Part shown: positions 31,464 to 39,255 of the stretch, piece after piece
How positions within the stretch are numbered: the stretch's first letter is position 1
Layout: every line of letters starts with the position of its first letter
Assembly: GCA_014584695.1 (NCBI GenBank)
Contig: JACTMI010000003.1
Span: 1 to 44,266 of the forward strand
Source of the DNA: Acidobacteriota bacterium
Lineage (GTDB): Bacteria > Acidobacteriota > Thermoanaerobaculia > Multivoradales > JAGPDF01
Reading direction: 5' to 3'
DNA: 44,266 bases
The notes under the pieces: model-generated
Databases searched by the model: none
Seen by the model: the letters and a program-made list of their open reading frames with translations, nothing else
What the model was told of the DNA's origin: nothing
Position numbers and translations under genes: made by a program

Positions 31464-33913
31464 GCGAGGCTCCTTTCGTTTCGGTCAGTGGCTCGGTCGG
31501 CAAGTTGATCCGCCCAGCGGTCGAGGCCGCGCTGCCGCACCCAGGCGCGCGGCCACTCCGGCCCGTACATCGCACGCAGCTCGCGGATGGCTCGCAGGTC
31601 TTCGCGCCCGGTCGCGCCGACGAAGGCCAGCGCCAACGGCCCGAGCGTCAGATCCATGAGCCGGTTGCCGAGCGGCGAGGTGTAGTAGTAGTCGCGCTTC
31701 TTCGCGCTCTGGGCGACGATCTCGATCTCACGATCGTTGAGCCCGATCGCGCGGTAGATCGCGGCGCCCTGCTCAGAGCCGGCCTCGCTGTTGGGAAGCA
31801 GGATCTTCGTCGGGCAGCTCTCGTAGATGACGTGGCGCTTCGACGACGTGTGGATGTCGGCGAGACTCTGGGTGACGAAGACGACCGCGGCGTTGTACTT
31901 GCGCAGCTCCTTGAGCCAGAGCTGGATCCGTTCGGCGAAGAGCTCGTGGAGGAGGTAAGTCCACGCCTCTTCCAGGATGATGAGCGTCGGCCGGCCGTCG
32001 AGCCGCTGCTCGATGCGGTGGAAGAGGTAGAGGAGCGCCGGAATGACGATTCGGTCGCCCAACTCCATCAGGTGCGCCATCTCGAAGACCTGGAAGCGGC
32101 CGTCGCGGAGCCCGTCGCTCTGGGCGTCGAGGAGCGCGCCGAAGTTGCCCTTGAGGGTGTAGGGCCGAAGCGCCTGGCGCAGGTTCGGGTCCTGGAGCTT
32201 CACCTGGAGGTCGGTCAGCGTGCGCGAGGGCGACGCGGCGAGCAGTCCCAGCGCGTGGTCGATCGCACCGCGGTGGGCTGGCGTCACGACCACGCCCTGC
32301 AGCGCCATCAGCGTCTCGATCCACTCCGCCGCCCAGGCGCGCTCGGTGGGCCGATCGATGCTCGCCAGCGGGTAGAACGCCAGGGCGTCGAGCGCCTCGG
32401 CCGCGATGTCGTAGTGATGGCCGCCGCAGGCGGCGACCAGGGGGAAGGAGGAGTACCCCTTGTCGAAAGTGAAGACCTGGGCGTCGGGGTAGCGGAAGAA
32501 CTGCGCCTGGATGAGGCCCAGAAGCGTGCTCTTGCCCGCTCCGGTCGGACCGAGCACGAGCGTGTGTCCGACGTCGGAGACGTGCAGGTTGAGCCGGAAC
32601 GGCGTCGAGCCGCTCGTCGCCGCCCAGAGCAGTGCTGGGCTTCCCGTCGGGTAGTACTGGCAGGGATTGGTCGGCAGGCCCGGCCAGACGCTCGTCGTCG
32701 GCAGGAGGTCGGCGAGGTTGAGCGTGCTGATCAGCGGCCGGCGCACGTTCGGGTGAGCGTGCGACGGCAGGCTCGACCGGAAAGCCTCGAGGGCATTGAC
32801 GCGCTCGATTCGCGCCGCGAAGCCTCGGTTGTGAATCTCCTTGAGAACCAGGCGCGCCGACACCTCGACGGCGTTCTCGTCCTCGGCCATCAGCACGATC
32901 GTCGTCGTGTAGAAGCCGTAACGGACCGCTCCGCCGAGGCACTCGGCGAGCGCCTCGTCGGCGTCTTCCGCCATGCGGACGGCGTCGCGGTTCAGGAACT
33001 TCGGCTCGGACGCCTTCTCCTCGGTGGTGATCGCCTCCTTGATCAGCCCACCGAGGCCCTTGCGCTTCTGCCACCAGTTCCGCCGGTAGAGCCGGATGTG
33101 CTTGGCGGCCGATTCCGGGTCGAGCGGCATGAAGCGGTGCGACAGCCGGTACTCCATCGGGGTCCGGTGGAGAAAGTCGAACATCGCCGGGTGCGACTCG
33201 TGGGGGAAGCCCGTGATCGAGAGCGCCCGAAGGTGACGGTCCCCGATCCGCGGGCTGAAGCCACCGTAGAGGTCCTGCGAGGCGAGCAGCACGTCGAGGT
33301 AGCACGGCGTGTCGGGCACGGCCACGCGGTGATAGAGCCCGGTGAGACAGGTATGGAGGTGCGTGAGCAGCGCCTCGGAGCTCAGGCGCGTCAGCGCCAG
33401 CGACGCCGAAAGGCGATCCTCGATGTCCTCCAGCCGGTCGACGAACGAGTCGACCTGCGCCCGCCAGTCGGGACCCTTGCGGTCCTCGCCACTAATGAAC
33501 CAGCGAGCGAGGCTCGACTGAAGCTCGTCGGGCGGGAGCCACGAGACGCAGAGCGTGTAAGTCGTCTCGTAGTTGCGTCGGCCCGACTCGTACTGTTCGC
33601 GACGCTCGTCGTCGAGGAGCTCCGACACGGGGTCCGGGAAAGGCCCCGGTGGCGGGTAGTCACGGCTCGGTCGCCGGATCGCGTCGGCGTTGAGCAGCCA
33701 CTCGTCGCCGAGGGGCAGAAGCGCCTGGTTGAAGTGCTGGGAGAGGAGTGCCAACTCCTCCGCCGTGGCGGCGTCGAGGTCGGGGCCGGTGTAGCTCCAG
33801 CCGGCCACGAACGAGCCGTCCTTGTTGACGGCGATTCCCTCACCGACCAGGGCGGCCCAGTTCAGGAGATCGGCGAGTCCCTGCGGCTTCGGCCGGTGCT
33901 CGCGCAGGATCAT
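31451..33913 (-). CDS. trbE: Conjugal transfer ATPase TrbE (VirB4)
   Basis: An 820-aa VirB4-family ATPase that powers channel and pilus assembly. The N-terminal half is the CagE/TrbE domain. The C-terminal half has Walker A G-P-T-G-A-G-K-S-T-L near residue 450 and Walker B L-I-I-L-E-E-A-W-T-Y near 645, followed by V-V-F-V-T-Q-S-L-A-D-I. It ends near a Y-G-P-E-W-P-R-A-W-V segment typical of TrbE. The ATG overlaps the trbD stop (ATGA) and it runs 13 bp into trbJ. Length is normal. Confidence 0.96.
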   Translation of the reverse strand: MILREHRPKPQGLADLLNWAALVGEGIAVNKDGSFVAGWSYTGPDLDAATAEELALLSQHFNQALLPLGDEWLLNADAIRRPSRDYPPPGPFPDPVSELLDDERREQYESGRRNYETTYTLCVSWLPPDELQSSLARWFISGEDRKGPDWRAQVDSFVDRLEDIEDRLSASLALTRLSSEALLTHLHTCLTGLYHRVAVPDTPCYLDVLLASQDLYGGFSPRIGDRHLRALSITGFPHESHPAMFDFLHRTPMEYRLSHRFMPLDPESAAKHIRLYRRNWWQKRKGLGGLIKEAITTEEKASEPKFLNRDAVRMAEDADEALAECLGGAVRYGFYTTTIVLMAEDENAVEVSARLVLKEIHNRGFAARIERVNALEAFRSSLPSHAHPNVRRPLISTLNLADLLPTTSVWPGLPTNPCQYYPTGSPALLWAATSGSTPFRLNLHVSDVGHTLVLGPTGAGKSTLLGLIQAQFFRYPDAQVFTFDKGYSSFPLVAACGGHHYDIAAEALDALAFYPLASIDRPTERAWAAEWIETLMALQGVVVTPAHRGAIDHALGLLAASPSRTLTDLQVKLQDPNLRQALRPYTLKGNFGALLDAQSDGLRDGRFQVFEMAHLMELGDRIVIPALLYLFHRIEQRLDGRPTLIILEEAWTYLLHELFAERIQLWLKELRKYNAAVVFVTQSLADIHTSSKRHVIYESCPTKILLPNSEAGSEQGAAIYRAIGLNDREIEIVAQSAKKRDYYYTSPLGNRLMDLTLGPLALAFVGATGREDLRAIRELRAMYGPEWPRAWVRQRGLDRWADQLADRATDRNERSLACAG

Positions 33914-34245
33914 CGCGTGTCCCCCCGGAAGACAGGGACCCTCGGCAGCGGGGCGCCGACCGCCGCCGCTGCCGGGTAGAACGGCTGGTAGAGCCGGTGA
34001 CGAGCGAAGACCCGCGTCGCCTGCGGGTCCTGGCGGCCGATCCACACCAGGATCCGGTGACCGACCGTGCCGAGCAGCAGCGCCAGGCTGAGGCTCGCGA
34101 ACCGGAAGCCGACCCCGAAGAGCAGCGCGGCGATCAGGCTCACCTCGATGATCACGAGATCGCGCTCGGCACCGCCCAGGAGGATCGGCCTCGTGAGCGA
34201 GCTGTGGAGCGGCACGGTGCGGAGCGACCGTCTCTTCACAGCCAT
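33910..34245 (-). CDS. trbD: Conjugal transfer protein TrbD (VirB3)
   Basis: A 111-aa inner-membrane protein of the VirB3 family. It has the conserved entry V-P-L-H-S-S-L-T-R-P-I-L-L-G-G-A-E-R, two close membrane helices (about residues 32-50 and 52-70), and an R-Q-D-P-Q motif seen in TrbD. It recruits VirB4. The hydrophilic tail after residue 85 is longer than usual (PFYPAAAAVGAPLPRVPVFRG). Start and stop overlap trbC and trbE (TGATG and ATGA). Confidence 0.9.
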   Translation of the reverse strand: MAVKRRSLRTVPLHSSLTRPILLGGAERDLVIIEVSLIAALLFGVGFRFASLSLALLLGTVGHRILVWIGRQDPQATRVFARHRLYQPFYPAAAAVGAPLPRVPVFRGDTR

Positions 34246-34565
34246 CAGAGAGTGGCCCCGGAGAAGCCGAGGGCGGTGACGAAGCTCACCGCTCCGAGCG
34301 CGACGCCGGCGCCGAAGATGACCTGGGAGACGCGGCGCATGCCGGTGCCGTGATCGGAGAGCGCCCACATCACGCCGGCCAGCGCGACGGCGATGATGAT
34401 GATCGCGCTCGCCACCGGTCCGGTGAGGTTCTCCTGGATTCGGATGAGCGGCTCGTCCCACGGCATCGACGTGCCACCCGTCGTGGCGAACGCAGCCGGC
34501 GAACTCACCATCCAGAGCGCTGCCAGCGCCCCGAGCTGTCGTCCCTTCTCCCTCCATCGCTTCAT
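34245..34565 (-). CDS. trbC: Conjugal pilin TrbC (VirB2)
   Basis: A 106-aa prepilin. The leader (WREKGRQLGALAALWMVSSPAAFA) is long and positively charged, with cleavage near AFA. The mature part has two helices separated by a short polar turn (GPVASAIIIIAVALAGVMWAL and VIFGAGVALGAVSFVTALGFSG), as in TrbC/VirB2. RP4 TrbC is cyclised by TraF; a TraF-like protease is encoded at 38728-39255, so the same could apply. It overlaps trbB by 4 bp. Confidence 0.92.
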   Translation of the reverse strand: MKRWREKGRQLGALAALWMVSSPAAFATTGGTSMPWDEPLIRIQENLTGPVASAIIIIAVALAGVMWALSDHGTGMRRVSQVIFGAGVALGAVSFVTALGFSGATL

Positions 34566-35554
34566 GACTGTTCCTCCTCCTCGGTAGTCCGAGCCGCGGT
34601 CGGCTCGAGTTGAAAGCTGCCGTCGCCGGCAAGGCCGGCGACACGAACGAGCTCGGAGACGCGGCGACCGCGGCTCCCTCCCTCGATATGGACGACGAGG
34701 CCGACGGTGTCGGCGATGAGGGCGCGCTGGGACGGAACGCCCGCTTCCTGCGCCAGCTGGTCGAGGCGCTGCAGCGCGGCGATCGCGTTGTTGGCGTGGA
34801 CGGTCGTGCAACCGCCGGGGTGGCCCGTGTTCCAGGCTTTGAGGAGGTCCAGGGCCTCGCGGCCCCGGACCTCGCCGATGATGATCCGGTCGGGATTGAG
34901 CCGCATCGTCGCCTTGACGAGAGTCGCCAGGTCGACGTGGCGGGTGGTGCGCAGCGCCGTGTGGTTCTCGGCCGTGCACTGAAGCTCCACCGTGTCCTCG
35001 AGCAGGATGAAGCGCTCGCTCGGCTCGCCGAGCCGGACCATCTCGTCGAGAATCGCGTTGACCAGCGTCGTCTTGCCGGAACCGGTTCCGCCGGACACCA
35101 GGATGTTCCGCCGCTCGGCGATCGCCGCCCGGAGCAACTCGGCCTGCGTGACCGTCATCGAGCCGGTCTCGATGTAGTGCGACAGGGGAAAGACCCGCGT
35201 CGCCCGCTTGCGGATCGCAAAGCTCGGGCTCGCCACCAGCGGCGGCACCATGCCCTCGATCCGGCTCCCGTCGAGCGGTAGCTCGGCCTCGATGATCGGG
35301 TGCTCCGAGTCGATCTGGGTGCCGAGCATGCCGGCGATCGACGCGAGGATCGCCTCCGCCTCCTGCGGCAGCAGGCGGGAGCCGGAGTCGTACATCCCCT
35401 CGGTGCGCGAGTCGAGCCAGATCCGCCCGTCGGGGTTGAGGAGTACCTCGACCACGTCGTCGTCCCCGAGGGCGCCGACGATGGTCTCCCCCAGCTCGCG
35501 AATCAGCCCTTCAGTCCAGCGCTGCCGCTGCTCGTCGTGTGGCCCCTGCCGCAT
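34562..35554 (-). CDS. trbB: Conjugal transfer ATPase TrbB (VirB11)
   Basis: A 330-aa VirB11-type hexameric ATPase. The N-terminal domain has [10 protein letters not shown] near residue 36. Walker A is G-G-T-G-S-G-K-T-T near 150-158, the Asp box L-L-E-D-T-V-E-L-Q, Walker B-like [11 protein letters not shown] and the His box [13 protein letters not shown]. The ATG at 35554 was taken because the promoter ends 8 bases before it and no ribosome site exists; a GTG at 35566 lies inside the -10 element. It is the first gene of trbB-C-D-E-J. Confidence 0.94.
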   Translation of the reverse strand: MRQGPHDEQRQRWTEGLIRELGETIVGALGDDDVVEVLLNPDGRIWLDSRTEGMYDSGSRLLPQEAEAILASIAGMLGTQIDSEHPIIEAELPLDGSRIEGMVPPLVASPSFAIRKRATRVFPLSHYIETGSMTVTQAELLRAAIAERRNILVSGGTGSGKTTLVNAILDEMVRLGEPSERFILLEDTVELQCTAENHTALRTTRHVDLATLVKATMRLNPDRIIIGEVRGREALDLLKAWNTGHPGGCTTVHANNAIAALQRLDQLAQEAGVPSQRALIADTVGLVVHIEGGSRGRRVSELVRVAGLAGDGSFQLEPTAARTTEEEEQS

Positions 35555-35601
35555 GGCGAGGGACACTACACAAGCGTTGATAGTATGTCAGCAGTTGTTG
35601 A
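35555..35601 (-). promoter_or_regulatory. trbB promoter with paired TCAAC-N4-GTTGA operators
   Basis: Minus-strand CTGACA (35586-35591), a 17-bp spacer, and TAGTGT (35563-35568), 8 bases before the ATG. Two dyads, at 35567-35580 and 35588-35601, overlap the -10 and -35 elements with centres 21 bp apart. The 50 bases ending at the ATG align without gaps to the trbK promoter, with CAACA, CTGAC/TTGAC, TCAAC and GCCATG shared. A leaderless start and repression by a dimeric regulator are inferred. Confidence 0.7.
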
Positions 35602-35675
35602 TTTCGTGCGGCGCGCCCGCTCGCCCCGGCGCTCGAGTCTTCAAACCGCTACAGGCATCTCAATCAGGGAGAACG

Positions 35676-35701
35676 CCCCGACCGGCCGAACGCCATCGGG
35701 G
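35676..35701 (-). terminator. Possible terminator hairpin after DUF190
   Basis: CCCCGA (35676-35681) pairs perfectly with TCGGGG (35696-35701) around a 14-base loop. It lies 28 bp beyond the DUF190 stop and 75 bp before the trbB promoter, where the fluoride transcript should end. No T-run follows on the minus strand. Confidence 0.3.
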
Positions 35702-35728
35702 TTCCGCCGAGAGTCGCCTTATCTAGTG

Positions 35729-36067
35729 CTACTTGTTGCTGTGCCGGTAGGCGACGATGTGGACCTTCTCCAGCGTCATGAGGCCCTCCTTCACCATCGC
35801 ATCAAGCGCGGGCAGGATGGCCTGGATACGTTCCGCCTTGTCCACGATCTCGACGATTACCGGGAGATCCTCCGAAAGACGCAGGATCTTCGTCGTGTGA
35901 ATGCGGCTGTTTGCCCCGAAGCCTTGCATTCCGCGAACCACCGTAGCGCCGGCTAGTCCCTCCTCGCGCGCTACGCGCACGATGGCATCGTGGAGAGGCT
36001 GCCCTTCCCATCGATCGCTCTCGCCAATGAAGATCCGGAGCAGCTGGCCTTCCCCTTCGACTTTCAT
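35729..36067 (-). CDS. DUF190 PII-like protein
   Basis: A 112-aa DUF190 protein, a PII-like trimeric fold. Recognisable parts are L-L-R-I-F-I-G-E-S-D-R-W-E-G-Q-P-L-H-D-A-I-V near residues 9-30, G-L-A-G-A-T-V-V-R-G-M-Q-G-F-G, and D-L-P-V-I-V-E-I-V-D. DUF190 genes commonly pair with crcB. Its role in fluoride export is thought to be regulatory but is not settled. AGGAGG lies 5 bases before the second of two adjacent ATGs, so that one is used. It follows crcB by 15 bp. Confidence 0.93.
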   Translation of the reverse strand: MKVEGEGQLLRIFIGESDRWEGQPLHDAIVRVAREEGLAGATVVRGMQGFGANSRIHTTKILRLSEDLPVIVEIVDKAERIQAILPALDAMVKEGLMTLEKVHIVAYRHSNK

Positions 36068-36082
36068 CATGCCCTCCTTGGC

Positions 36083-36463
36083 TCAGGCGCCGATCGCCCT
36101 GAGAATCGTTCGGCCAAGCCAGACAGCACCGAGGCCGAGGAACAGGTTCCCGGAAATGTTCAGGATCGCGAAGCGCAAGTCACTGTCGCGCAGTAGCGCG
36201 ACAGTCTCGTAGCCGAAGGCCGAGAACGTCGTGAAACCGCCGATGAGACCTACCGCGATGAACAGACGAGCATCCGGCCCGAGGGTAGATCTGTCCTCCA
36301 CGAGATGCAGGACGCCGCCGATCAAAAGGCAGCCGACAACGTTCACGACCATCGTCCCGTACGGGAAGGCGGTGCCCAGGTGGCGCTGAACCAACCCGGA
36401 AAGGGCGTACCGCGCGATTCCCCCCAGGAAACTTCCAACTCCAACGATCAACGCCTTCTCCAT
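36083..36463 (-). CDS. crcB: Fluoride exporter CrcB (Fluc)
   Basis: A 126-aa four-helix Fluc fluoride channel, active as an antiparallel dimer. Motifs are G-G-I-A-R-Y near residue 14-19, T-M-V-V-N-V-V-G-C near 37-45 (pore Asn), and G-L-I-G-G-F-T-T-F-S-A-F-G near 73-85 with the Phe box and the central sodium-binding Gly-Thr turn. Being single, it should be a homodimer. GGAGGAG lies 8 bases before the ATG and overlaps the riboswitch-controlled hairpin. It makes the element a carrier of fluoride resistance. Confidence 0.95.
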   Translation of the reverse strand: MEKALIVGVGSFLGGIARYALSGLVQRHLGTAFPYGTMVVNVVGCLLIGGVLHLVEDRSTLGPDARLFIAVGLIGGFTTFSAFGYETVALLRDSDLRFAILNISGNLFLGLGAVWLGRTILRAIGA

Positions 36464-36469
36464 GACGTA

Positions 36470-36540
36470 CTCCTCCTACGAGCCTGTTCGTAGGAGTCAT
36501 CAGCCGTGGATGGCGGTTCAAGGGAGACTCCATTCCCCGC
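36470..36540 (-). promoter_or_regulatory. Fluoride riboswitch (crcB motif) with RBS-sequestering hairpin
   Basis: On the minus strand GGGGA (36534-36538) can pair with TCTCCC, forming the pseudoknot. P1 is GGAGTC (36526-36531) with GACTCC (36493-36498). A GCC...GGC stem follows AAC, and GGCTGATGACTCCTAC is the crcB-motif 3-prime core. CTCCTACGA (36488-36496) can instead pair with TCGTAGGAG (36473-36481), which contains the crcB ribosome site. The two pairings share CTCC, so fluoride binding should free the ribosome site. Confidence 0.9.
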
Positions 36541-36637
36541 GCGGCAGACATCAGCTTATGCCTCACCAGCGGTGCCCGCGCAAGACCCCCGTCCCCGTGC
36601 CCGTGACACAGGTTGGTTGGCGTATCGCGGCAGCCGC

Positions 36638-38731
36638 TCAGAGTTCCTGCCCAGGGTCCGGGCCAAGGCTCTTCTCCAGACTCGGCGCTGAACTGGTCTC
36701 GCCCGCATCGCGGCCCAATCGCTCCGGAAACGAGGGCAAGGAGACGCGGCCACCCAAGTGGCCCCACGATTGCCGTGCGAGATCCAAACGGTCCGACCGG
36801 ACAGGTGGGGCAATGCTTGCTCTTCGCTCTAGTTCCAGATCCTGAAAGTAGCGCGACTTCCCGGCGTAGATCGGCTGCTGCCCGGCCACGAACACGACCT
36901 CGTGGTCGGGGTCCAAGCGCATCGCCTCGTCCGGAGTGAGCAGCCGCCGGCGAATCTCCTGCTGCGTGGTGTTCCTGTCGCCCATCATCAGGCTCCCACC
37001 GCGGTAGGAGACCTGCTTGTGCGAGACCGTGGTGTCGCCTGCCATCTGGGAGAGCAGCTCGGCGGTCTCCGGCTTGTTCGCGGCGAAGGCGATCCGGACG
37101 TGGCAGTTCGCGGTGATCGACTCCTGTTTGCCGTAGACGCCCTGGTGCTGCGAGAGGTCCTGCGTGATGAGCATCGCCCGGATGTCGTAGCCGGCGAGGT
37201 ACGCCAGCGACTCCTGGAAGAACTGGAGCTTGCCGAGCGCGGGGAACTCGTCGAGCATCAGGAGGAGCGGGTGCTTGCCCGCTCCCCTGCCGCGACCCTC
37301 CGAGAAGTCCATCCGCTCCGTCAGCCGCCGACACGCCTGATTGAGCAGCAGACGAACGAGCGGCCGGGTGCGGCTGAGATCGGACGGCGGGACCGTCAGG
37401 TAGAGGCTGACCGGACTCTCGTGGCTCACCAGGTCCTCGAGCGCGAAGTCCGAGACCGCGGTGTTCTGCGCCAGGATCGGATCGCGATAGAGATCGAGGA
37501 AGCTGAGGGCTGTCGACAGGACGCCGGAGCGCTCGTTCGGCGACTTGTCCATCAGCGCTCGCGCGGCGGCTGCCACTGTCGGATGCGTACGCAGCGATTC
37601 GCCGGTGACCGGATCGCGCCAACCAGGGTGCCCGGGTGGCGCATGCTCGGTGGCCAGCAGCACTTCGAGGCTCAGGTCGATCGGGCGGTCGGGGCGCGCG
37701 AGGAAGTGCGCGCAGCCGGCCAGCGTCTTCTCCTTCTCCGCGTAGAGAACATGCAGGATGAGCCCGACCAGGAGCGAATGCGCGGTGCGGTCCCAGTGGT
37801 CGCGGATGCGGTCGCCGTTCGGGTCGACGAGGATGTCGGCGACGTTCTGTGCGTCGCGCACTTCCTGATCACCCATGCGGATCTCGAGCAACGGGTTGTA
37901 GCGCGCGCCCGAGCCGTCAGAGCAAGTGGGATCGAACTTGAGACAGAGGCTGCCGAGCTCGCGACTCCGCCAGCCCGCCGAGAGCACCCAGTTCTCTCCC
38001 TTCATGTCGTGGACGAGCACCGAGTGCGGCCAGGTGAGCAGGTTCGGCACGACGAGAGAGACGCCTTTGCCGCTCCGAGTCGGGGCGAAGACGAAGACGT
38101 GCTCGGGACCATCGTGACGGAGGGTCCGCCCTTTCCTTCCGGGCCACTGGCCCAGGATGAGGCCCTTCTCGGCGAAGAGCCCGGCATCCCTCGCCTCTCG
38201 TTCCGTGGCCCACCGGGCGGAGCCGTGGAGGTCGGACTGCGGATCGAGGCGTTTGATGGCCACGATGACGACGATGGCTGCAACGACAGCGCAGGCCGCC
38301 GTCGTCAGGCCGAGCGCCAAAAAGGCCGAGCGCCAGAACTGGTGCGTAGCGACGGTCGAGCCCAGCCGCTGTGCCCACACGAAGAGATGGAACGGCGTGA
38401 AGAGTGGCCCAAGTGACCACGCGAAGGCGCCAGCGCCGAGCACCGCGGCGATCGGAGCAATGAGGCGCGTTCGCTTCGCTGCCAGTAAAAGCAGCGCCGC
38501 TCCCCAGAGCGCCCACGCGGCGATGTTGAGTGCCGCCTCGCGGCCGTCGAGTGCGGGTAGCCACGGCCGGCCAAGCGCTGCGTGGAATCCCAGTCGGATC
38601 GCCGCGTGCTGCGTGAGCGCCCAGGCCGTCAGTGTGGCGACGCCGACCACGGCCGCAAGACCTCGGGCGACGACGCCCTTGGCCGTGAGCCCGCCACCTG
38701 CCTTGAGCCTGTACGAAGGCTGCGCGCTCAT
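36638..38731 (-). CDS. traG: Type IV coupling protein TraG (VirD4)
   Basis: A 697-aa coupling ATPase that brings the relaxosome to the channel. It has four N-terminal helices within residues 20-165, Walker A A-P-T-R-S-G-K-G-V-S near 217, and Walker B L-L-L-M-L-D-E-F-P-A-L-G-K near 495, followed by D-I-R-A-M-L-I-T-Q-D-L-S-Q. The C-terminal 60 residues are polar and variable. The extra N-terminal helices are normal for TraG of this group. The ATG overlaps the traF stop (ATGA). The promoter of the fluoride cassette must lie in its last 100 bases. Confidence 0.96.
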   Translation of the reverse strand: MSAQPSYRLKAGGGLTAKGVVARGLAAVVGVATLTAWALTQHAAIRLGFHAALGRPWLPALDGREAALNIAAWALWGAALLLLAAKRTRLIAPIAAVLGAGAFAWSLGPLFTPFHLFVWAQRLGSTVATHQFWRSAFLALGLTTAACAVVAAIVVIVAIKRLDPQSDLHGSARWATEREARDAGLFAEKGLILGQWPGRKGRTLRHDGPEHVFVFAPTRSGKGVSLVVPNLLTWPHSVLVHDMKGENWVLSAGWRSRELGSLCLKFDPTCSDGSGARYNPLLEIRMGDQEVRDAQNVADILVDPNGDRIRDHWDRTAHSLLVGLILHVLYAEKEKTLAGCAHFLARPDRPIDLSLEVLLATEHAPPGHPGWRDPVTGESLRTHPTVAAAARALMDKSPNERSGVLSTALSFLDLYRDPILAQNTAVSDFALEDLVSHESPVSLYLTVPPSDLSRTRPLVRLLLNQACRRLTERMDFSEGRGRGAGKHPLLLMLDEFPALGKLQFFQESLAYLAGYDIRAMLITQDLSQHQGVYGKQESITANCHVRIAFAANKPETAELLSQMAGDTTVSHKQVSYRGGSLMMGDRNTTQQEIRRRLLTPDEAMRLDPDHEVVFVAGQQPIYAGKSRYFQDLELERRASIAPPVRSDRLDLARQSWGHLGGRVSLPSFPERLGRDAGETSSAPSLEKSLGPDPGQEL

Positions 38732-39255
38732 CGCATCGTCACCAACGGTTCGACGATCGTGGTGACGTTCTCGATCCGAACCGGCCCGAAGTACCGGCTG
38801 TCCCAGCTCCGCTCCTCGTAGGGCGAGTAGAGCCAGACCTCGCCTGGCTCCAGTTGATGCTCGCCCGCTGCGAAGGGCAGCAGATCGCGCCCACCGCGGT
38901 CGCGATCGAGGGGCCGACTGTGGGGCAACCGGACGCCGTTGACCAAAACCGCGCTCGCCGTGACTTCGATGCGATCGCCCTCCACGGCGGCGAGAACTTT
39001 GACGACAGGTTCCGAGCCGTCGGGGCACGAGCCCGCGCCGAGATAGTGCCGCTCCATCCCAAACCTCGCGATGGCCGGCGGCAGACAGACGGCTGCGACC
39101 GCGTTTCGTCGCACACCACCGGCGACCGATCGGTACAGGCCCCGCGGCATGCTCGTCGAGGTGTTGATTCGGAGGCCCGTGGCCTGCGGAACCAGGTAGA
39201 TCACCAGAAAGAGACCGACCGCCACGAGAGGCGCCGTCGTCTTGAATCGAATCAT
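38728..39255 (-). CDS. traF: TraF-type S26 peptidase
   Basis: A 175-aa signal-peptidase-like protease. The N-terminal membrane helix is residues 8-25. The catalytic Ser is S35 in N-T-S-T-S-M-P-R-G-L-Y and the general base is K86 in P-V-V-K-V-L-A-A-V-E-G-D. The C-terminal box is G-E-V-W-L-Y-S-P-Y. In RP4, TraF matures and cyclises the TrbC pilin, and a TrbC homologue is present here. It lies between traI and traG with 4-bp overlaps on both sides. Confidence 0.95.
   Translation of the reverse strand: MIRFKTTAPLVAVGLFLVIYLVPQATGLRINTSTSMPRGLYRSVAGGVRRNAVAAVCLPPAIARFGMERHYLGAGSCPDGSEPVVKVLAAVEGDRIEVTASAVLVNGVRLPHSRPLDRDRGGRDLLPFAAGEHQLEPGEVWLYSPYEERSWDSRYFGPVRIENVTTIVEPLVTMR

Noticed and set aside
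31505-33979. An 824-codon open frame on the plus strand opposite trbE
   Set aside because: Composition is typical of antisense frames in GC-rich DNA, and trbE has all family motifs.
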